Below, piece by piece: positions 26,801-39,635 of a stretch of DNA of 64,000 nucleotides. Origin of the DNA: Rhizophagus sp. LPA8_4_AMF. Its lineage: Eukaryota; Glomeromycota; Glomeromycetes; Glomerales; Glomeraceae. The translations under genes were made by a program, and so were the position numbers. The stretch lies in assembly GCA_021464525.1 (NCBI GenBank), contig JADRCO010000027.1:1-64000 (forward strand). The letters run 5' to 3'. The notes beneath the pieces are model-generated. The model saw nothing but the letters and a program-made list of their open reading frames with translations. It was not told where the DNA came from and searched no databases. Each line of letters begins with the position of its first letter. Within the stretch, counting starts at the first letter, position 1.

Positions 26801-29673
26801 TTAATCATTTACTTCATCATAAATGTTCCCATAAATTTCTTTTAAGATGAAATAAGAAACATCACAATCACTCCAATAATTAAGATGTACAAAAATGGCA
26901 GTAATATAACTAACGTCTAATATACCTTCTTGTAAACAATAATCAATTCTACCTGTAGAATTTAAACTTTTAATTTTATCAGCTCCGTTTAATTCTTCAA
27001 ACGATGATGATGATTTATTAATTGGAGAATTAACAATCATATTTCTACTAGCATTTGTTTGTGTATTAATTGTAGTAATTTGATTTTCATTAACTGTAAA
27101 AGAATCTATTGATTTTCTTGAAACATCCATTGATCCGGATCTTGAATTTGTGGCTGATGATGAACTACTTGATGTTGTTGTTGATTTTTTTCGTTTAGAA
27201 AAAACTGTTGAAAACATATTTGTAATCCCTATTGTAACTCCTTTAAGACCACCTTTATGATACGGAATTAATGCTGGCTTTAAGGATGTTGTATATCTAC
27301 GAGATACAAGAGGTTCTTTTTAATTTAAAAAGAAAAGAAAATTAGTGTCATAATAATATAAGATATTAAGAAAATAAAATAAATTTAATTGAACATACCT
27401 ATTCTATATGCAATTGGATCTGCTCTATGAAATATATTATATAAATTTTTAACAGCGGGATAACAATAAGGAATTGACGTAATTTTGGATTTTTTATTAT
27501 TAGCTTCATTTATTTTCTCCATATCAATCAAATATTTTCTAGAACCAATTTTAAGTCCTTTAAGCATCAAAAATAAACCAATAGGTGATCCTGCAGCGAA
27601 AAAATTCCAAACAGGAAAATCCAACTTAACAATATCTTCATGATTTTCCTCTCCTTGAAATTTTTCATCAAATATTCCAAATACAGCATTTGATAAATTA
27701 AATAATGGTGGTTGATGACATAAAACATCAAATGCTATTATCGATCCAAGAGAATGTCCGTACATAGATACTTTTCCTCCTATTTTTTCAAAATTTGGAT
27801 TATTTTCTATAAACAAACGATATACTCTATTTATTTCTTCCGTTACCGTTCGTACAATTAATTGTCTATATTTTGGTGTCATATATAATAACACTACACA
27901 AAGAAATTTTTTTTTTTTAAAAAAAAAGTTAAAATATACCAATATTATAGTGATACCAAGTCCACAATAAGAATAAAAATTCTACCATCCATTAACACGT
28001 CAGAAATCAAAATCCTTAAACCTGGAACTCCATCTAATGTAATTTCGTCAAGTGTACACTCTCCTTCCAAATCTTGTATATCTTCATCTTCCGACGCCAT
28101 TCCAAACTTTTTTTATAAAAAAAAAGTACTTTATTACTAAATGGAATTTTAATTTATAAGATAAAGTATTAAATTACCTTGATTTCTTGTCTCCAATGAA
28201 TAGGAAGCACTTGGACTCCGTTGCCAAATTGAGAATCTTTTTTCTTAACAAAGTTTGGTGGAAGTCTGCTTTTACATTCTGGTGGTGGATTATTAGAATA
28301 TACATTCTTTAAGGTTTTTCTAAAGACATTCACATCTTCATGTTTTTAATATTTAAAATCAATAAATGCTTCATATAAAAAAATGATTATTTAATAAGTC
28401 GAAATACCATGAACGAAATTCGTATATCCGCCTCGTTCGGTCAATTTCTGTCCAACACTAAATAAATACACTATATTGACACTATAAAAAAGTAAAATAA
28501 AACATAAAACTATCCATTACTTACCCGTGAATAACTAGAATTAAATGATCAATTTCTCTAATCTCATCGCTTTCTTCATTATCATAATCTTCAGTTTCTT
28601 GTAATTGTCGCTTTCTTTCCAATGCTTTCTTTCTTGCTTCAGGTGTTTGATCTCTGTCAAGGGAAGAAGAATATTCTTCTTTACGTTTGTCTTGACTTGT
28701 ATCAACTTTTGAAATAAGGGTCACTAATTCATCATATCCTCTAATTAATCTTATTCCTCCTAAATTTTTGCCATTGGTAAATGTTGAAAAAATCGACCTT
28801 GATAACTTTCCTGCCATACCATCTCTATAAAAACAAACAAATGTTTTTTTTTTATCGAAAACCAAATTTAGAATTAAATTTTATGATTCAAAAACTTACG
28901 TTATTAACCATGCAGTCGTTGGCGTAGAATAAATAACATGTCGTGATTCTAATCTTCCGGTTAAATTCCATTTTTTTTCAGGACCTGGTATAATTTTAAT
29001 ATTTCCATCGGGTCCTATAATTTCTACGGGTGGTTCCCATGCTTTATTTTCTCTATAATAAACATAATTTGCATTTATTAGTTGGGAAAAAAGAAAATAA
29101 ATTTATATTACTCACATATATCCTTGTTCTATTTGTAAAGCTAAACTTTCATCACAGGGAATAATTTTATTTGATTCATTCTGATAAAACCACGTTGCAC
29201 GTGCTACCTGATAGACAGGACCAGACCAGTAAAGCTATTATCAAAGTTTAATTTAATTTAACGAGTCTTTTTTGATATTATTTAATTTATTACATACTGG
29301 ACTAATTTCTCGACTTTCGATATCAACTGCAAACAAAAAATCTTCATTCACTAGCACTTCCTTGTCGGTTTGGCCAGATTTAAATGCTTTTTCTAGTGCT
29401 TTAGAATCGCGTTTAGAAAATGGTATCCATTCAACCGGATCTTTATCCCCACTCTGTTCATTCAGCTTATTTGGATCAAATATTGGATTATCAACCGCGT
29501 GAAACCTACGGTATAAAAATTTTCTTTAGAATTTAAGAATTAGATCAAGGATGAACTTGATGATGCCGCAATGATATCATTCATTACCATCGAATTGTTA
29601 ATTTAGGATAATCTGGAGAATCACAAATTAATTCCGGAACTTTTTCCGGAGCTTTTTCTGGTTCATTGTTCAT
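26801..29673 (-). CDS. DDHD-domain phospholipase A1 (PA-PLA1 family)
   Basis: Ten exons on the minus strand: 29673-29588, 29505-29298, 29234-29116, 29052-28900, 28824-28525, 28457-28408, 28335-28178, 28106-27986, 27893-27399, 27315-26801. All junctions are in phase; 734 residues. It has an N-terminal WWE-like region (RWFHAVDNP, VYQVARATWFYQ), then HLILVIHGVGQ, the lipase elbow GHSLGS with nucleophile Ser446, and the DDHD domain. All four name residues are present: Asp557 (HRADPIAYR), Asp688 (GRIDYCLQEG), His707 and Asp715 (HLNYWSDCD). So it should be catalytically competent, hydrolysing phosphatidic acid and related phospholipids at cytoplasmic faces of Golgi/ER or mitochondria, like animal DDHD1/SEC23IP and yeast YOR022C. 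A Ser-rich insert sits between the first DDHD helix and the GRID motif. Three introns end in AAG. Confidence 0.92.
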
Positions 29674-30640
29674 TTTTTTAAAAAAATTTTTTTTACATTA
29701 ATATCAAAATAAAAACGAGAGTTGAAATCGAAGCAATTGATAATTTTACCTTAAATATATGGCTAATGTTACTCCACCTTCTATAGCTGGAAAAGTTGTG
29801 TCACATAATTAACCAAAAAAAGTATCGAAATTTGTAAATGCGTGATGACATAAATGCTACGTATTAAACATTTAAACTTGATTACTACGAAACATGATGT
29901 AATTTAATGTCCACAAGCCGTCAAGCCGTAGATAAGATGATTTTTACGCAAAATCAACACATCCTTTTATTCTCATTAGATAATTAGTTCCATTAAAGTT
30001 CTATTATCTGTAATTCTTTTTGGTTAAATTGAATCAGTAATCAAAGAATCGAAATCGATTCATTTTGTTAGAATTAGAAGCTGTTTAGGTTGGCTGGCTA
30101 GGAAAATTTTAGAGTTCGATTGAATGAATCAAATTAAATAGGAAACTCACAAGATTCGATATATTTATTTTGAGCTAACGTGAAATATATTATGCGGTTT
30201 TCTTCTTGAAGTACACAATTTGGTATTCATTAAAGTCAACAAAGAATCCGTATAATGCTTTTAGCGTAATTAAATTATGTAATCAATCTGTGCAAGCGGA
30301 AAATATGTCAGACGGATGCATGTTACGATCGTTAAGTTTAATAGATAAATAAAATATAAAAGTCAGATCGAGACTATTATCAATGAAAAACAATTTTCTG
30401 TAAGGATAAAATTTGTTTTCCTGTCATTTATCATAAAAGCAACCTCTTGGCTAAACATTCTTGCAGTTTGTTTGTAATATATTAGCAACAATTCAAAATA
30501 CCAGCCCTCAGAAATAGGACCATGAATATTAATCGGACACTTGATCATATGTGGACGCATTTTTAATAAATTATATAATTTATTAATGTATATATGTGTA
30601 GGGTTGAGAAAATAAAATTTAAATTATAAGTAATAAATAA
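29674..30640. other. Spacer upstream of the DDHD gene
   Basis: About 970 bp, AT-rich. A 65-codon minus-strand frame at 30363-30560 (MRPHMIKCPINIHGPISEGW...) has mildly protein-like composition but no homologue or splice signals that I can name. Confidence 0.4.
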
Positions 30641-32554
30641 TTATTCAGAATTAATCGATGATCCTTTTAATTCTTTTAATTCTTTTAATTCTTTTAATAT
30701 TTCCTCGATTTTTCTTCTTCTAATATCTTCATCTAGAATTGCATCTAATTCCTCGTCGTTAAGCTCTTTAATTAATTCTTTCTTTGCTGATTTACTAGAG
30801 TCACTTTTATAGACATTTAATAAACCATATAAGTTTCTTTCTCTAACTTTGGCCTTAGCTGAATTGAGTGGTTTTTCCAAAGAGTATAATTTTGAGTATA
30901 ATTGATTTTCGCGCGAAAGTGTTTCGACTTGTGTTTTAAGAGTTCTAAGATCCTCAAGAGAATGCTCATTTTCCCGACATGTATTTAATAATTTTTTTTC
31001 CAAATCATCTTTATCTCTTTGAAGTTGTCTTCCTTTTAGGTTATTCTTAGTTATCTGATGTGAAATTGTTTCTGATCTTTTTTCATCTTTCTTTAATATT
31101 TGAGAACCTATCGGTCTATTCCATCCAATTTCTCTATTTCTGTTACGAATTTCTTTAATTTTTTGATGTTCATCAGATAATTTTATCTTCATACAAGCGA
31201 CCTCTTTTAGTTCGTTTTCATTCTTGCTTAATTTTTCCTCAATTGATTTACTTTCTTCAATTCTGTCAGCTAGATCTGTTTCCAACTGCTCTAATTTTTT
31301 AGTTATTTCATTTAAATGAACAGTAGGATCTCGCTCCAATAATTCCCTTTTTTCATTTAAATCTTTAACTTGACGTTGTAAGATTTCTCTTTCTTCTCTT
31401 AAATCTTTAATTTGACGTTGTAAGCTTTCTAAATCTTGAGTTAATTGAGTTTTTCTTTCTAATAACTCATCTTCTTGTTTTTTCAGTTCTTTCAATTTAT
31501 TTTTTATTTGCCATCCTTCTCCTGGCAAATTTTTCAGTTTCTCCTCATAACTATCAAATGAATTAAATAAAGCCTGCCATCTTTGACCAGTTTTAGTTTC
31601 TTTATTTGGTTCCAGCAATTGCTTTAGACAGTTGAGTTTATTTCTGAGATTATTTCCATCATTTTTTAAATCATTTTCCAGCCATAACAACATTTTTTCT
31701 TTATAGAAAAGGGCGCAGGCATCAACTGAATCAAGAATAGTACTTTTTAAGTCTTCTGTCAATTCTGTTAAACTTTCTTTATCATATATTTTTGACTCCA
31801 AACGTCTATTTAAAGAATTTATTTCACTTTCTTTTAACTTTGATTTTTTTTGTAATTCTCTATTATTTTCTTCTAATTCACTAATAATATCATTGTCTAC
31901 TCCCACCATTTCTTCTAATTCTCTATTATTTTCTTCTAATTCACTAATAATATCATTATCTACTCCCACCATTTCTTCTAACATCCTAATTTTATCATCT
32001 AAATTTCTAACTATTTTTTCACGTTCTTGATTTAACTTTTTTAAACGACCTATTTCTTCTTCTAACTTTTTTCTGTCCTCTTTTTCTTCAATGTTTAGCC
32101 TTCTAAGTTTCTCCACCTGTTCCCTCATTTTACTTCCCAATTTTTCTAGCCGGATTATTTCATCAGTTATTTCTTTGTAACTAGGTTTTTGGAAAGCTTT
32201 TAAAAGATCTTCAGTTGAAACTTCGGTTTCCAGAAAATTTTCCATTTTTTTATTTGAACCCAATGTTAATTTTATTACTTCTGAAAGAACTTTTATTTTA
32301 TTCTCATAAGCTTTCAAGCTCTCTAATGTAACTGCTTTTCTCGTTCCACTAACTATACCTAATACATCGGTTCCTTTTTCGATAACACTATTACTGGAAA
32401 AACTCCTTGACATTGGTGAAGTCCATTTTGTAGGTGAAGTTCTTTTTATAGGCGAAGGCAAACTTTTAGAGAGCATATGCGAGCTCTCATCTAAATCTAC
32501 ATTATGTTTTCTATTTATTTCTTGTGGTTTTGTTGTTTCTTTTGGAAATGACAT
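30641..32554 (-). CDS. Long coiled-coil protein, function unknown
   Basis: Single-exon frame of 637 residues starting MSFPKETTKPQE. Residues 1-70 are basic and Ser/Pro-rich with three repeats of a (K/R)xTSP motif (KRTSPTKWTSPMSRSF), possible proline-directed kinase sites. From about 80 to the end it is almost continuous Glu/Lys/Leu heptad sequence, with a short Trp-containing globular break at about 280-350. A 63-bp, 21-residue unit (EMVGVDNDIISELEENNREL) is duplicated in tandem (31858-31983) with hardly any change, indicating a recent duplication. The C-terminus has ELKELKELKG repeats. It resembles structural or tethering coiled-coil proteins in general. No family motif is recognised and no function is assigned. 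Confidence 0.8.
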   Translation of the reverse strand: MSFPKETTKPQEINRKHNVDLDESSHMLSKSLPSPIKRTSPTKWTSPMSRSFSSNSVIEKGTDVLGIVSGTRKAVTLESLKAYENKIKVLSEVIKLTLGSNKKMENFLETEVSTEDLLKAFQKPSYKEITDEIIRLEKLGSKMREQVEKLRRLNIEEKEDRKKLEEEIGRLKKLNQEREKIVRNLDDKIRMLEEMVGVDNDIISELEENNRELEEMVGVDNDIISELEENNRELQKKSKLKESEINSLNRRLESKIYDKESLTELTEDLKSTILDSVDACALFYKEKMLLWLENDLKNDGNNLRNKLNCLKQLLEPNKETKTGQRWQALFNSFDSYEEKLKNLPGEGWQIKNKLKELKKQEDELLERKTQLTQDLESLQRQIKDLREEREILQRQVKDLNEKRELLERDPTVHLNEITKKLEQLETDLADRIEESKSIEEKLSKNENELKEVACMKIKLSDEHQKIKEIRNRNREIGWNRPIGSQILKKDEKRSETISHQITKNNLKGRQLQRDKDDLEKKLLNTCRENEHSLEDLRTLKTQVETLSRENQLYSKLYSLEKPLNSAKAKVRERNLYGLLNVYKSDSSKSAKKELIKELNDEELDAILDEDIRRRKIEEILKELKELKELKGSSINSE

Positions 32555-32863
32555 TAGTAATATTGCATTCTTAACAGTACATATGACATAAATATGCTGC
32601 GTGAAAAAATGAACATCGATAATCTATTTTTATCTAAAAATTAATGTACCCCCTTAGGATTTAATTTTAGATATCAATGATCACACCCAATTTTTGGGGA
32701 CACGTGACCTTAGGAAAAAACACATTTTTTCAAAATATAACTTTTCAGCAGCCTAAACGTAATTTGCTTTTTTAAAAAATACTGAAGTTTCGAAAAATTA
32801 ATGAAAAATAAAATACAATAATTATTTTCCAAAAAATAAGTAAATTCTATTAACGCGAAAAGA

Positions 32864-33025
32864 ATGGAAGGAAAAAAAAATCAAAGAAAAACATGAAGAG
32901 GGGAAGAGAAAGAACGTATAGAAAAGAACGTGTAAAAGGAGGAAGGAAAAAAACGTGTGAAAGGAAAAGAGAAAGAATATATAAAGGGGAAGTGAAATTA
33001 CGCGTAAAGGGTAAAAGGGAAAGGA
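32864..33025. repeat. Homopurine-rich degenerate repeat
   Basis: About 160 bp of almost pure A/G on the plus strand, built from variants of gaaaagaacgtgtaaaagg and gagaaagaacgtatag. Such tracts can form triplex DNA and often expand by slippage. Confidence 0.6.
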
Positions 33026-33169
33026 TTTTGTTAAAAAGTTTATTTTACAGTAAAAAAGATCAATAATATTTTTTTTCAGTAACCTTTTTTTTTTTTAAAT
33101 CAATGAATTTTAAAAATAAATTAAGTAACTAAAGTTTTTTTATTAGGAATTCTTGAGAAACCTATAATT

Positions 33170-33252
33170 CATAGAATCCTAAAAGACCCTTAAAATTTGT
33201 TAAGGGATTTTTAAGGAATCCATAAAGTACCGGATCCTTAAGGATTCTATAG
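33170..33252. repeat. Short palindromic block ending in TAGAATCCT/AGGATTCTA
   Basis: The ends tagaatcct and aggattcta are reverse complements about 80 bp apart, with internal palindromes cccttaaaatttgttaaggg and ggatccttaagg. It could be a tiny nonautonomous element or a hairpin; no target duplication was recognised. Confidence 0.4.
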
Positions 33253-35158
33253 CATCCGTGTGCACCTTAAAAAATTTACTGATGCCAACTCTACAAGTGT
33301 TGCTAAAGCATTTAGGAAGGTCGGAAGAATATTCAATTTATTGGTAAGATTATATTAATATCAGCATATCCTATTTTAGAATTAGCATATGTTTATAATA
33401 AAATCACCTTTACTTTATTAAAAATCGCCAAAATCTGATTTTTTACATATTTAAATTGATAATTCTGTATAAAAATTACCATAAATTGGCAGTATTATAC
33501 AAAATCTAACAATATTACATAAAAATTGCCAAAGTCATATTAAAAAGAGTAAAATACTGATTTTTTTTTCATTTGACCTGTGTCATTTAAATATTAATTT
33601 TCATAATAGTGTATTTGAAAATTCAAGAATAATCAATAATGATTATTTGTTTATCAATTTAATAAAGTGTAAAGAGTTAATTTTTTAAATGTATTTATTA
33701 TAAAATTGAAGAAAAAAATATTTGGTTTTTTTCTTTTTTTTCTCTTCAAAATAAATGTTCCATGCAAAAAATTAGGAATGTACAATTACATGATTTTTAA
33801 ATTATATGTAATAAGTAATAATATAGTAAAAAATACAACTATATATACAAAGAAAAAAATCACCATATATGACATACAAAGGATCATATATATAACATGT
33901 TTTTTACATACAGACTACCAGTCTGCATTGTTTTAATAAAAATCTAATTTCTTTAATTAAACATTTAACATATTTTTATGTAATCAATTGCTTAATTAAA
34001 CTTTAGTTAATCTGTTAAAGTATTAAAGTTTTCAATCTTTTAATTATTGATAGATTAACATGATATTTAATTCTAGCCAAAATTAAATGATCAGTATAAA
34101 AAATATCCTTTTTGAAAAAAAGCAGGATTTATTAAACATTACAAAGATCCTGAATATCTTATAAATAATGTAGTAAAAATGCATTTTTTACAATAATTCA
34201 GTTAATATTAATACTAGAAATGCAATTTTACTACTATTAGATTCTTCTCATTAGGACAAAATCTAATGATATAAATTTTATTAAAATCCAATTCGTAGAT
34301 TTCTTAAAATTAGGATGGAATAATAAAATTTTGAAACTACTTCTGTAATATGCAGTTCTAGCCAGAATTAATATATAAACTCTACAATAATATTAAAAAA
34401 ATAATAAATAATTTAATTCTAATTCTATTGTCTTATAAAATAATTTTATAAAATAAAAAAAAAAAAAATACCAAAATTTATAATAAATAAATAAAATTAA
34501 CAGAAATAAAATATTTGCAATTTTATAAATAATCTTTTTATATATATACATATAGAATTTTTCTTTTTTTTTAATACACCTAATGTGACTTCATTTATTT
34601 TATATAATATACATAGAAAAATAAAATAAAATTTGCAAAAAAGTAATATTAAATGTAAAACTTGGAAAACTTTTTGATTTAGTTAGTAATTATTTAAAAT
34701 ATATTTTAAATAGATTAACAAATAAATAATAAAGGTATTAAAATTTAAAAAATTTTTAAATGCAAAATATTACATATTGGAATAATAAATTTTTTTTATA
34801 TTGAATTCTATTATTTTTATTTTTATTTTTGAAATTTATTATATTGACAATTGTAAGTTTTTGTATTAAACTAAATCTCTTACTTTATTGTTAAAGATTT
34901 AATTTTATACATTTTTCATTTGTTTTTCATTATTCTTTGAATAAAGATCAATAAACAAATATGTCATCCAAATCAACAATTATGTTATACTATTTTTGAT
35001 TTGAAAAATGTGGAAAATTATTTAAATTATATATATATATATATCTAAAATTATAATAAATTAGTAATTATTAAAATTGTTCTAAAATTGTAATAGATTA
35101 AGAAGAACAATTATTGAAATTAACATTATTGAATAAAGAAAAGAGGTTAACCTCCAAA

Positions 35159-35801
35159 TTAAATAAAATAGTATAAATCATTACGATTATATATTTGTTG
35201 TTGTAAATGCAATGATTCTCGTTGAAGAGTATGATTATAACTATTATTACCATTATCATAAGAAATTTTTCCATTATCATTTGTATTGTTATTTTCTGGG
35301 AAGCTAACTTTACTTAAAGGAGAGTGCTCAACTTTCATTGTACGTACAATATCATTTAATTTAGCGGGGGATTGAATCATTTTAAGATATTGATCCCATG
35401 TATCAGTTTTACGATATACTGGCAATGTTGTATCTTTATTAAATACTAGTTTTGGTGGTGGAGTTAAAAGTTGAAATGACAAAAGTTTATCGGTTTTACT
35501 GGCTTTACTTGGAACGGTAGGTAAATTTTTCAAATTTTTCTCATCAATATATGGCTAAATGATCAAAAAAGTTAGGAAAAAGAATAAGATGACAAAATCG
35601 AAATCATTTTTTCTTTAAATTACTTACTACAATTTTTGATTGCTTATTTTTCATCCAAATATTCATAATTATACTCATTATAATTAACACAGTTATCGTG
35701 ATAATCAATAAGCCAATTAACATTGACAAATTAAAATTATTAACTTTATCCATGTGATCCTCTATAACTGGCGAAACTGTTAAAGGTTGTGTACTTGACA
35801 T
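35159..35801 (-). CDS. Small single-pass membrane protein, function unknown
   Basis: Two exons, 35801-35628 and 35554-35159, joined in phase across a GTAAGT...TTTAG intron; 189 residues. An acidic/neutral N-terminus of about 25 residues precedes one strong transmembrane helix (LSMLIGLLIITITVLIIMSI, about residues 25-47). A basic stretch (MKNKQSK) follows, so by the positive-inside rule the N-terminus faces outside or the lumen and the rest lies in the cytosol. The cytosolic tail has a Pro-rich LLTPPPKL motif and a low-complexity Asn-rich end. There is no signal peptide, no cysteine pattern and no known domain. The Pro motif could bind SH3-type proteins (inference). Confidence 0.75.
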
Positions 35802-38321
35802 CTTTTATTAATTATTTCTAAAAGGTTAATTATGGATATATAGTTTATATATATTATAAAGATTTTTGCTAATAAATAATAAGCATTATAATAATTTCTT
35901 CCCAGGGCTTTTTGCAAGTAGCTACTCAAAAAAATTAACGAATAAACCGAAAGATATAATCTTTGGTTATTAAAGAAGGGAATTCGTTTCTGAAGAAATT
36001 TTTTTAAGATGACAAACCTTTTTTTATGAAGGGAAATCGAAATCCTTTTATCGTAAATGGAAAAATGATCGACGAGAGATAGTCGACTGTATAATTAAAT
36101 TTTGTATGCTTTTTGCTGATCTAATTTAATATGATTTTCAAACCGTTTACTAAAAAAAAACTTTTTATTAAAAAGAATCATTTAATAATCATAATCATGC
36201 GGTAATATTATGAAAAAAATGAATTATACAAATTAGGAATGATTACCTAATTAGTATAAGTTTACCGAGAAACATTTTTTTTCGCGATTAACAAGATCAA
36301 AATAATTACTACGAAAAAGTTCAGTTCACATGCTGAAACAATAAAGTAGTTAAATGTTGATCAACTTATGAACATGTGTTGGAAGAAAATGGAAAAAAAG
36401 GAGAAAAAAAAGATAAATACGTATTCAGTTTTGACTTTTCATTAGTAAATTGTATTATCAGGTGCCAATAACGAAGAAATAAATAAATGAAATGGAGACA
36501 CCAGAATTAAAAAGGTTGAATAAATTATTTAGGTGTCATTCCTCCAATATAAGGAGGGATGATAGATACGATGTGACATTTTGGATATTTTTTATTTTGT
36601 TAATTAATATTAAAATATAAAAAATAATTAGAATGAAAAATATTGTGTTATAGTCTATTCAAGTTATATTTTACGGGATTACTGTAAAATATTGACATTT
36701 TTCATTATATCTATGATAGAAAGAAGAAAAAGAGAGAATCGGCACAATAAATGAGTAACTATTCAAGTATAAATAATGAAAATCAGAGATGATATGTCAC
36801 ATGACATTATATCTGAATCATGTGATCTTAATGCTGTCGAAATGTTAACAACTTTACTACCTAGTAATTTTGGTTTACACTAGAAATTTTACTTTAACTT
36901 TGGCCGATTAAGTAATTGACAAAATAATAAATTAACAACGTTTGTCATTATGAAACGTTTTGAAAATTGATCAAATGACAATGTCATTTTCACATCACTG
37001 CTCATAGATCATTCAAATGGTAAGTTTTTTGTAATTTATCATGACACTAAAAAAGATATTTAAGTGATCGAATTATTTTAATTCTTTCGTGAATTTAATC
37101 CAATCTAAAAAATGAGTTTGCGATCTCTAATCTCGCTTACTCTTTATCTTTTTATCCCATTTCTGCTTCGAATGATCATTACAACGTGTTCCATTCCGAT
37201 GTGTCAATTTCCTAGAAGGGCCCTTTTTCAACCCTTCTCAATTAACTTGTATTGTCGCAACTCCCTTCCTTGTTGTTGGCGGTCGTAAAATGGACATATT
37301 CAGGGGATTACAGTATCTCTGGAGACAAAAACTAATTGGTCCAAATAATTATTACTTGCTGATTGAAGAAATATCTTTCTGAATTCATTAAATTGATAAA
37401 TTTTTCTTCTTACGATTGTTTAATTTAAGAGACATAATATGATAATTTTCTTTTAATAAAGAATTTTAAACATTATTATCACTTTTATAAAACTTGTAAT
37501 TTATTATTATTGTTTCATATGATTAAACACTCACTATCGCTTTTGATAATATATAATAACGATGCACTAAACAAATTTTTGTGAGCTTGCTATTAAGACG
37601 TCACTTCAGTTGAATATAACTATGGCTATATTATCTGATCTTACCTAAATCAGATAATATTAATTTCTCTACGATTACCTACTTTAAATATGGAAATTTT
37701 GATCACATACTTGTCTAAAGTCTATTATTTATTAGTCCGGAGCGAAGCGAAGTCGAAGTCCGCTAGGTTACGTGTTACTGTGTGTTACTCCGGACAATGG
37801 TTTCCGGAAACGTTCCCTAATTTGTAGTTTAAAAAATGTTTGAAACACGTCAACATTTCATTCTCATGACTTGCCTTATTAAGCTTAGGATGTTTAACTA
37901 TTATCAGTGTACAGTTGAACACGGGATTTCAGGTGAGTATGCAGATCGATAAATGCCTGCAATTTTGTTTCCCCCCTTATAATAATCTCTTCACGTTTTT
38001 CATGATATTAAATTTTTTGATCCCTAAAAAAAAAAATTTTTAACGATTTATAGCATTAAAGAATCCAAATTAATTCAAATTTGGACTAATTTAAAAATTG
38101 ACTATTTAGTGTATTGTTTTTCTTTGAAACATATATAATCAAGTTAAGAAATCAAAGAAATCGATCAGTACTTCTTTCAATGATTTCTGCATATCTGATG
38201 TTACACACACGCTGTGCGATGATTAGTCTATGCGCCAAATAGAAATATTGTGGAACGACGATCAAATATAAAAACTTTTTGCAAAAAGTAATAATTTTGT
38301 TATTCAATAAAGTTCATTCCC
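35802..38321. other. Intergenic region upstream of the kinase gene
   Basis: About 2.5 kb, AT-rich. It contains the 61-bp GC-rich inverted-repeat block at 37735-37795 and a 30-codon frame at 37290-37382 (MDIFRGLQYLWRQKLIG...), which looks protein-like but lacks further exons. A possible 5' leader donor (CAG|GTGAGT near 37932) lies between these and the kinase start. Confidence 0.45.
37735..37795. repeat. 61-bp GC-rich block with GTCCGGAG inverted ends
   Basis: Bounded by gtccggag and ctccggac, with the internal repeat gcgaagcgaagtcgaagtcc. Its base composition stands out sharply in the AT-rich surroundings, so it is probably a short mobile or inserted repeat. No target duplication seen. Confidence 0.5.
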
Positions 38322-39635
38322 ATGAGTGAGAATAAAGATAATAAAGATAAAGATTGGCTTGAAGCGCAAATAGAAGCAAATAATATAAAATCTTTTAATC
38401 ATGCTGAATTTTCAAACATAGTAAGGGTTGGTGAAGGAGGTTATGGCAATGTATATAAAGCATATTGGAAAAGCCGTAGAATGACAGTTGCTTTAAAAGC
38501 TTTAAAAACGATACCCGATGAAACGACTCGTGAATTTGTTAGAGAGGTAAATTTTATTTTATTTTATTTTTTTATTATTTATTGATCCTTTTAATTTTAA
38601 TTCTTTTAATAATTAGTTTAATTTATTTGTTTAGCTCAAATTACTTAGAAATGTATTCTATCATCCTCGTATTAATCAATTTCTAGGAATAACAAAAGGT
38701 CATTTCAGAGATTGTTTTTCAATAACAAATCATTTTGTTTTTAACTTTAAACTTGTTATTAGATTCTAAATCTAATTATGTGATGGTATTACAATACGCT
38801 GACGGCGGAAATCTTCGAGATTATATAAGAAAACCGTTAAACCCGTTAACATGGTCTGAAAAATACCGTATTGCTCTTGAGATAGCCGAAGGATTATTAT
38901 GCTTGCATGAGGAAGGCATACTTCATAGAGATTTAGTAAGTTTATTAATCATACTAGTTAAATATTGTATTTATATATATAAAAATAATTGATTAATATT
39001 TTTATTCTTTATATTAGCATCCTAAAAATGTTTTAGTTCATAAAGGCAATATGTTAATTGCAGATTTCGGTTTATCAAAGGAAGAATCTTCAACGTCATC
39101 AAATTCTTCTGTAAAAGGAACACCTGCCTATATTGACCCTCAATGTCATATACAAGATAAATATAAACGAAGTAAAAAATCTGACATCTTTAGTTTTGGA
39201 ATGATCTTGTGGGAATTATCAAGCGAAAAGGAGCCATTTGCTGGTGAAAAGGATTTTCAAGTTGTATTGAGAATTTCTCAAGGAATTCGAGAAAAAATGG
39301 TAGAAGGAACGCCTGAATCGTATTTTAAACTTTATACAGAATGTTGGAATCAAGATCCCGAAGAACGTCCTAAAATTGAAGGTGTTGTTGAAACTTTAGA
39401 AAGCACTATTAAGAATAGTGCAGAAAATTATTCATCAAATCCATTAAATCCATCAAATAATTTATTAATTCCATCTGTTCCAATACATACTTCTAATTAC
39501 ACGTGTAGTCTTAGTACAGGTGAAATTAATTCTGAAATCAAAGATGAAATTTATAAACAAACCCCTTTATATGTTAATAATAATTCTTATAGTGTTGGTA
39601 CAACCGGTTCTTTTTATATGGATGAAGATATTTAA
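38322..39635 (+). CDS. Protein kinase, TKL/Tyr-kinase-like, stand-alone domain
   Basis: Four exons: 38322-38546, 38635-38698, 38763-38935, 39018-39635; 359 residues, in phase. The Gly-rich loop is GEGGYGNVY (37-45), with ATP-binding Lys59 in VALK. The hinge region contains VMVLQYADGGNLRDYI. The catalytic loop HRDLHPKN (151-158) is split by intron 3 and has catalytic Asp153 and metal-binding Asn158. DFG is at 170-172 and an activation segment ends in GTPAYIDPQ. SDIFSFGMILWEL follows, and the domain ends at CWNQDPEERPKI. All catalytic residues are present, so it should be active. The C-terminal 80 residues are Ser/Asn/Pro-rich and disordered. It has the form of the many solo kinases expanded in Glomeromycotina (known for the group). 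Substrate unknown. Confidence 0.93.

Larger units (their letters stand above)
32555..35158. other. Intergenic stretch with purine-rich tract and small palindromic block
   Basis: Contains the homopurine region at 32864-33025 and a palindromic block at 33170-33252. An 18-codon protein-like piece follows at about 33283-33340 (+; TSVAKAFRKVGR), possibly a transposase remnant. The rest is AT-rich with no gene; the open frame at 33706-33936 is an AT artefact. Confidence 0.5.

Noticed and set aside
34072-34370. Direct repeats ttctagccaaaattaa / ttctagccagaattaa as element ends
   Set aside because: Only about 16 bp long with no features between them; too weak to call an element.
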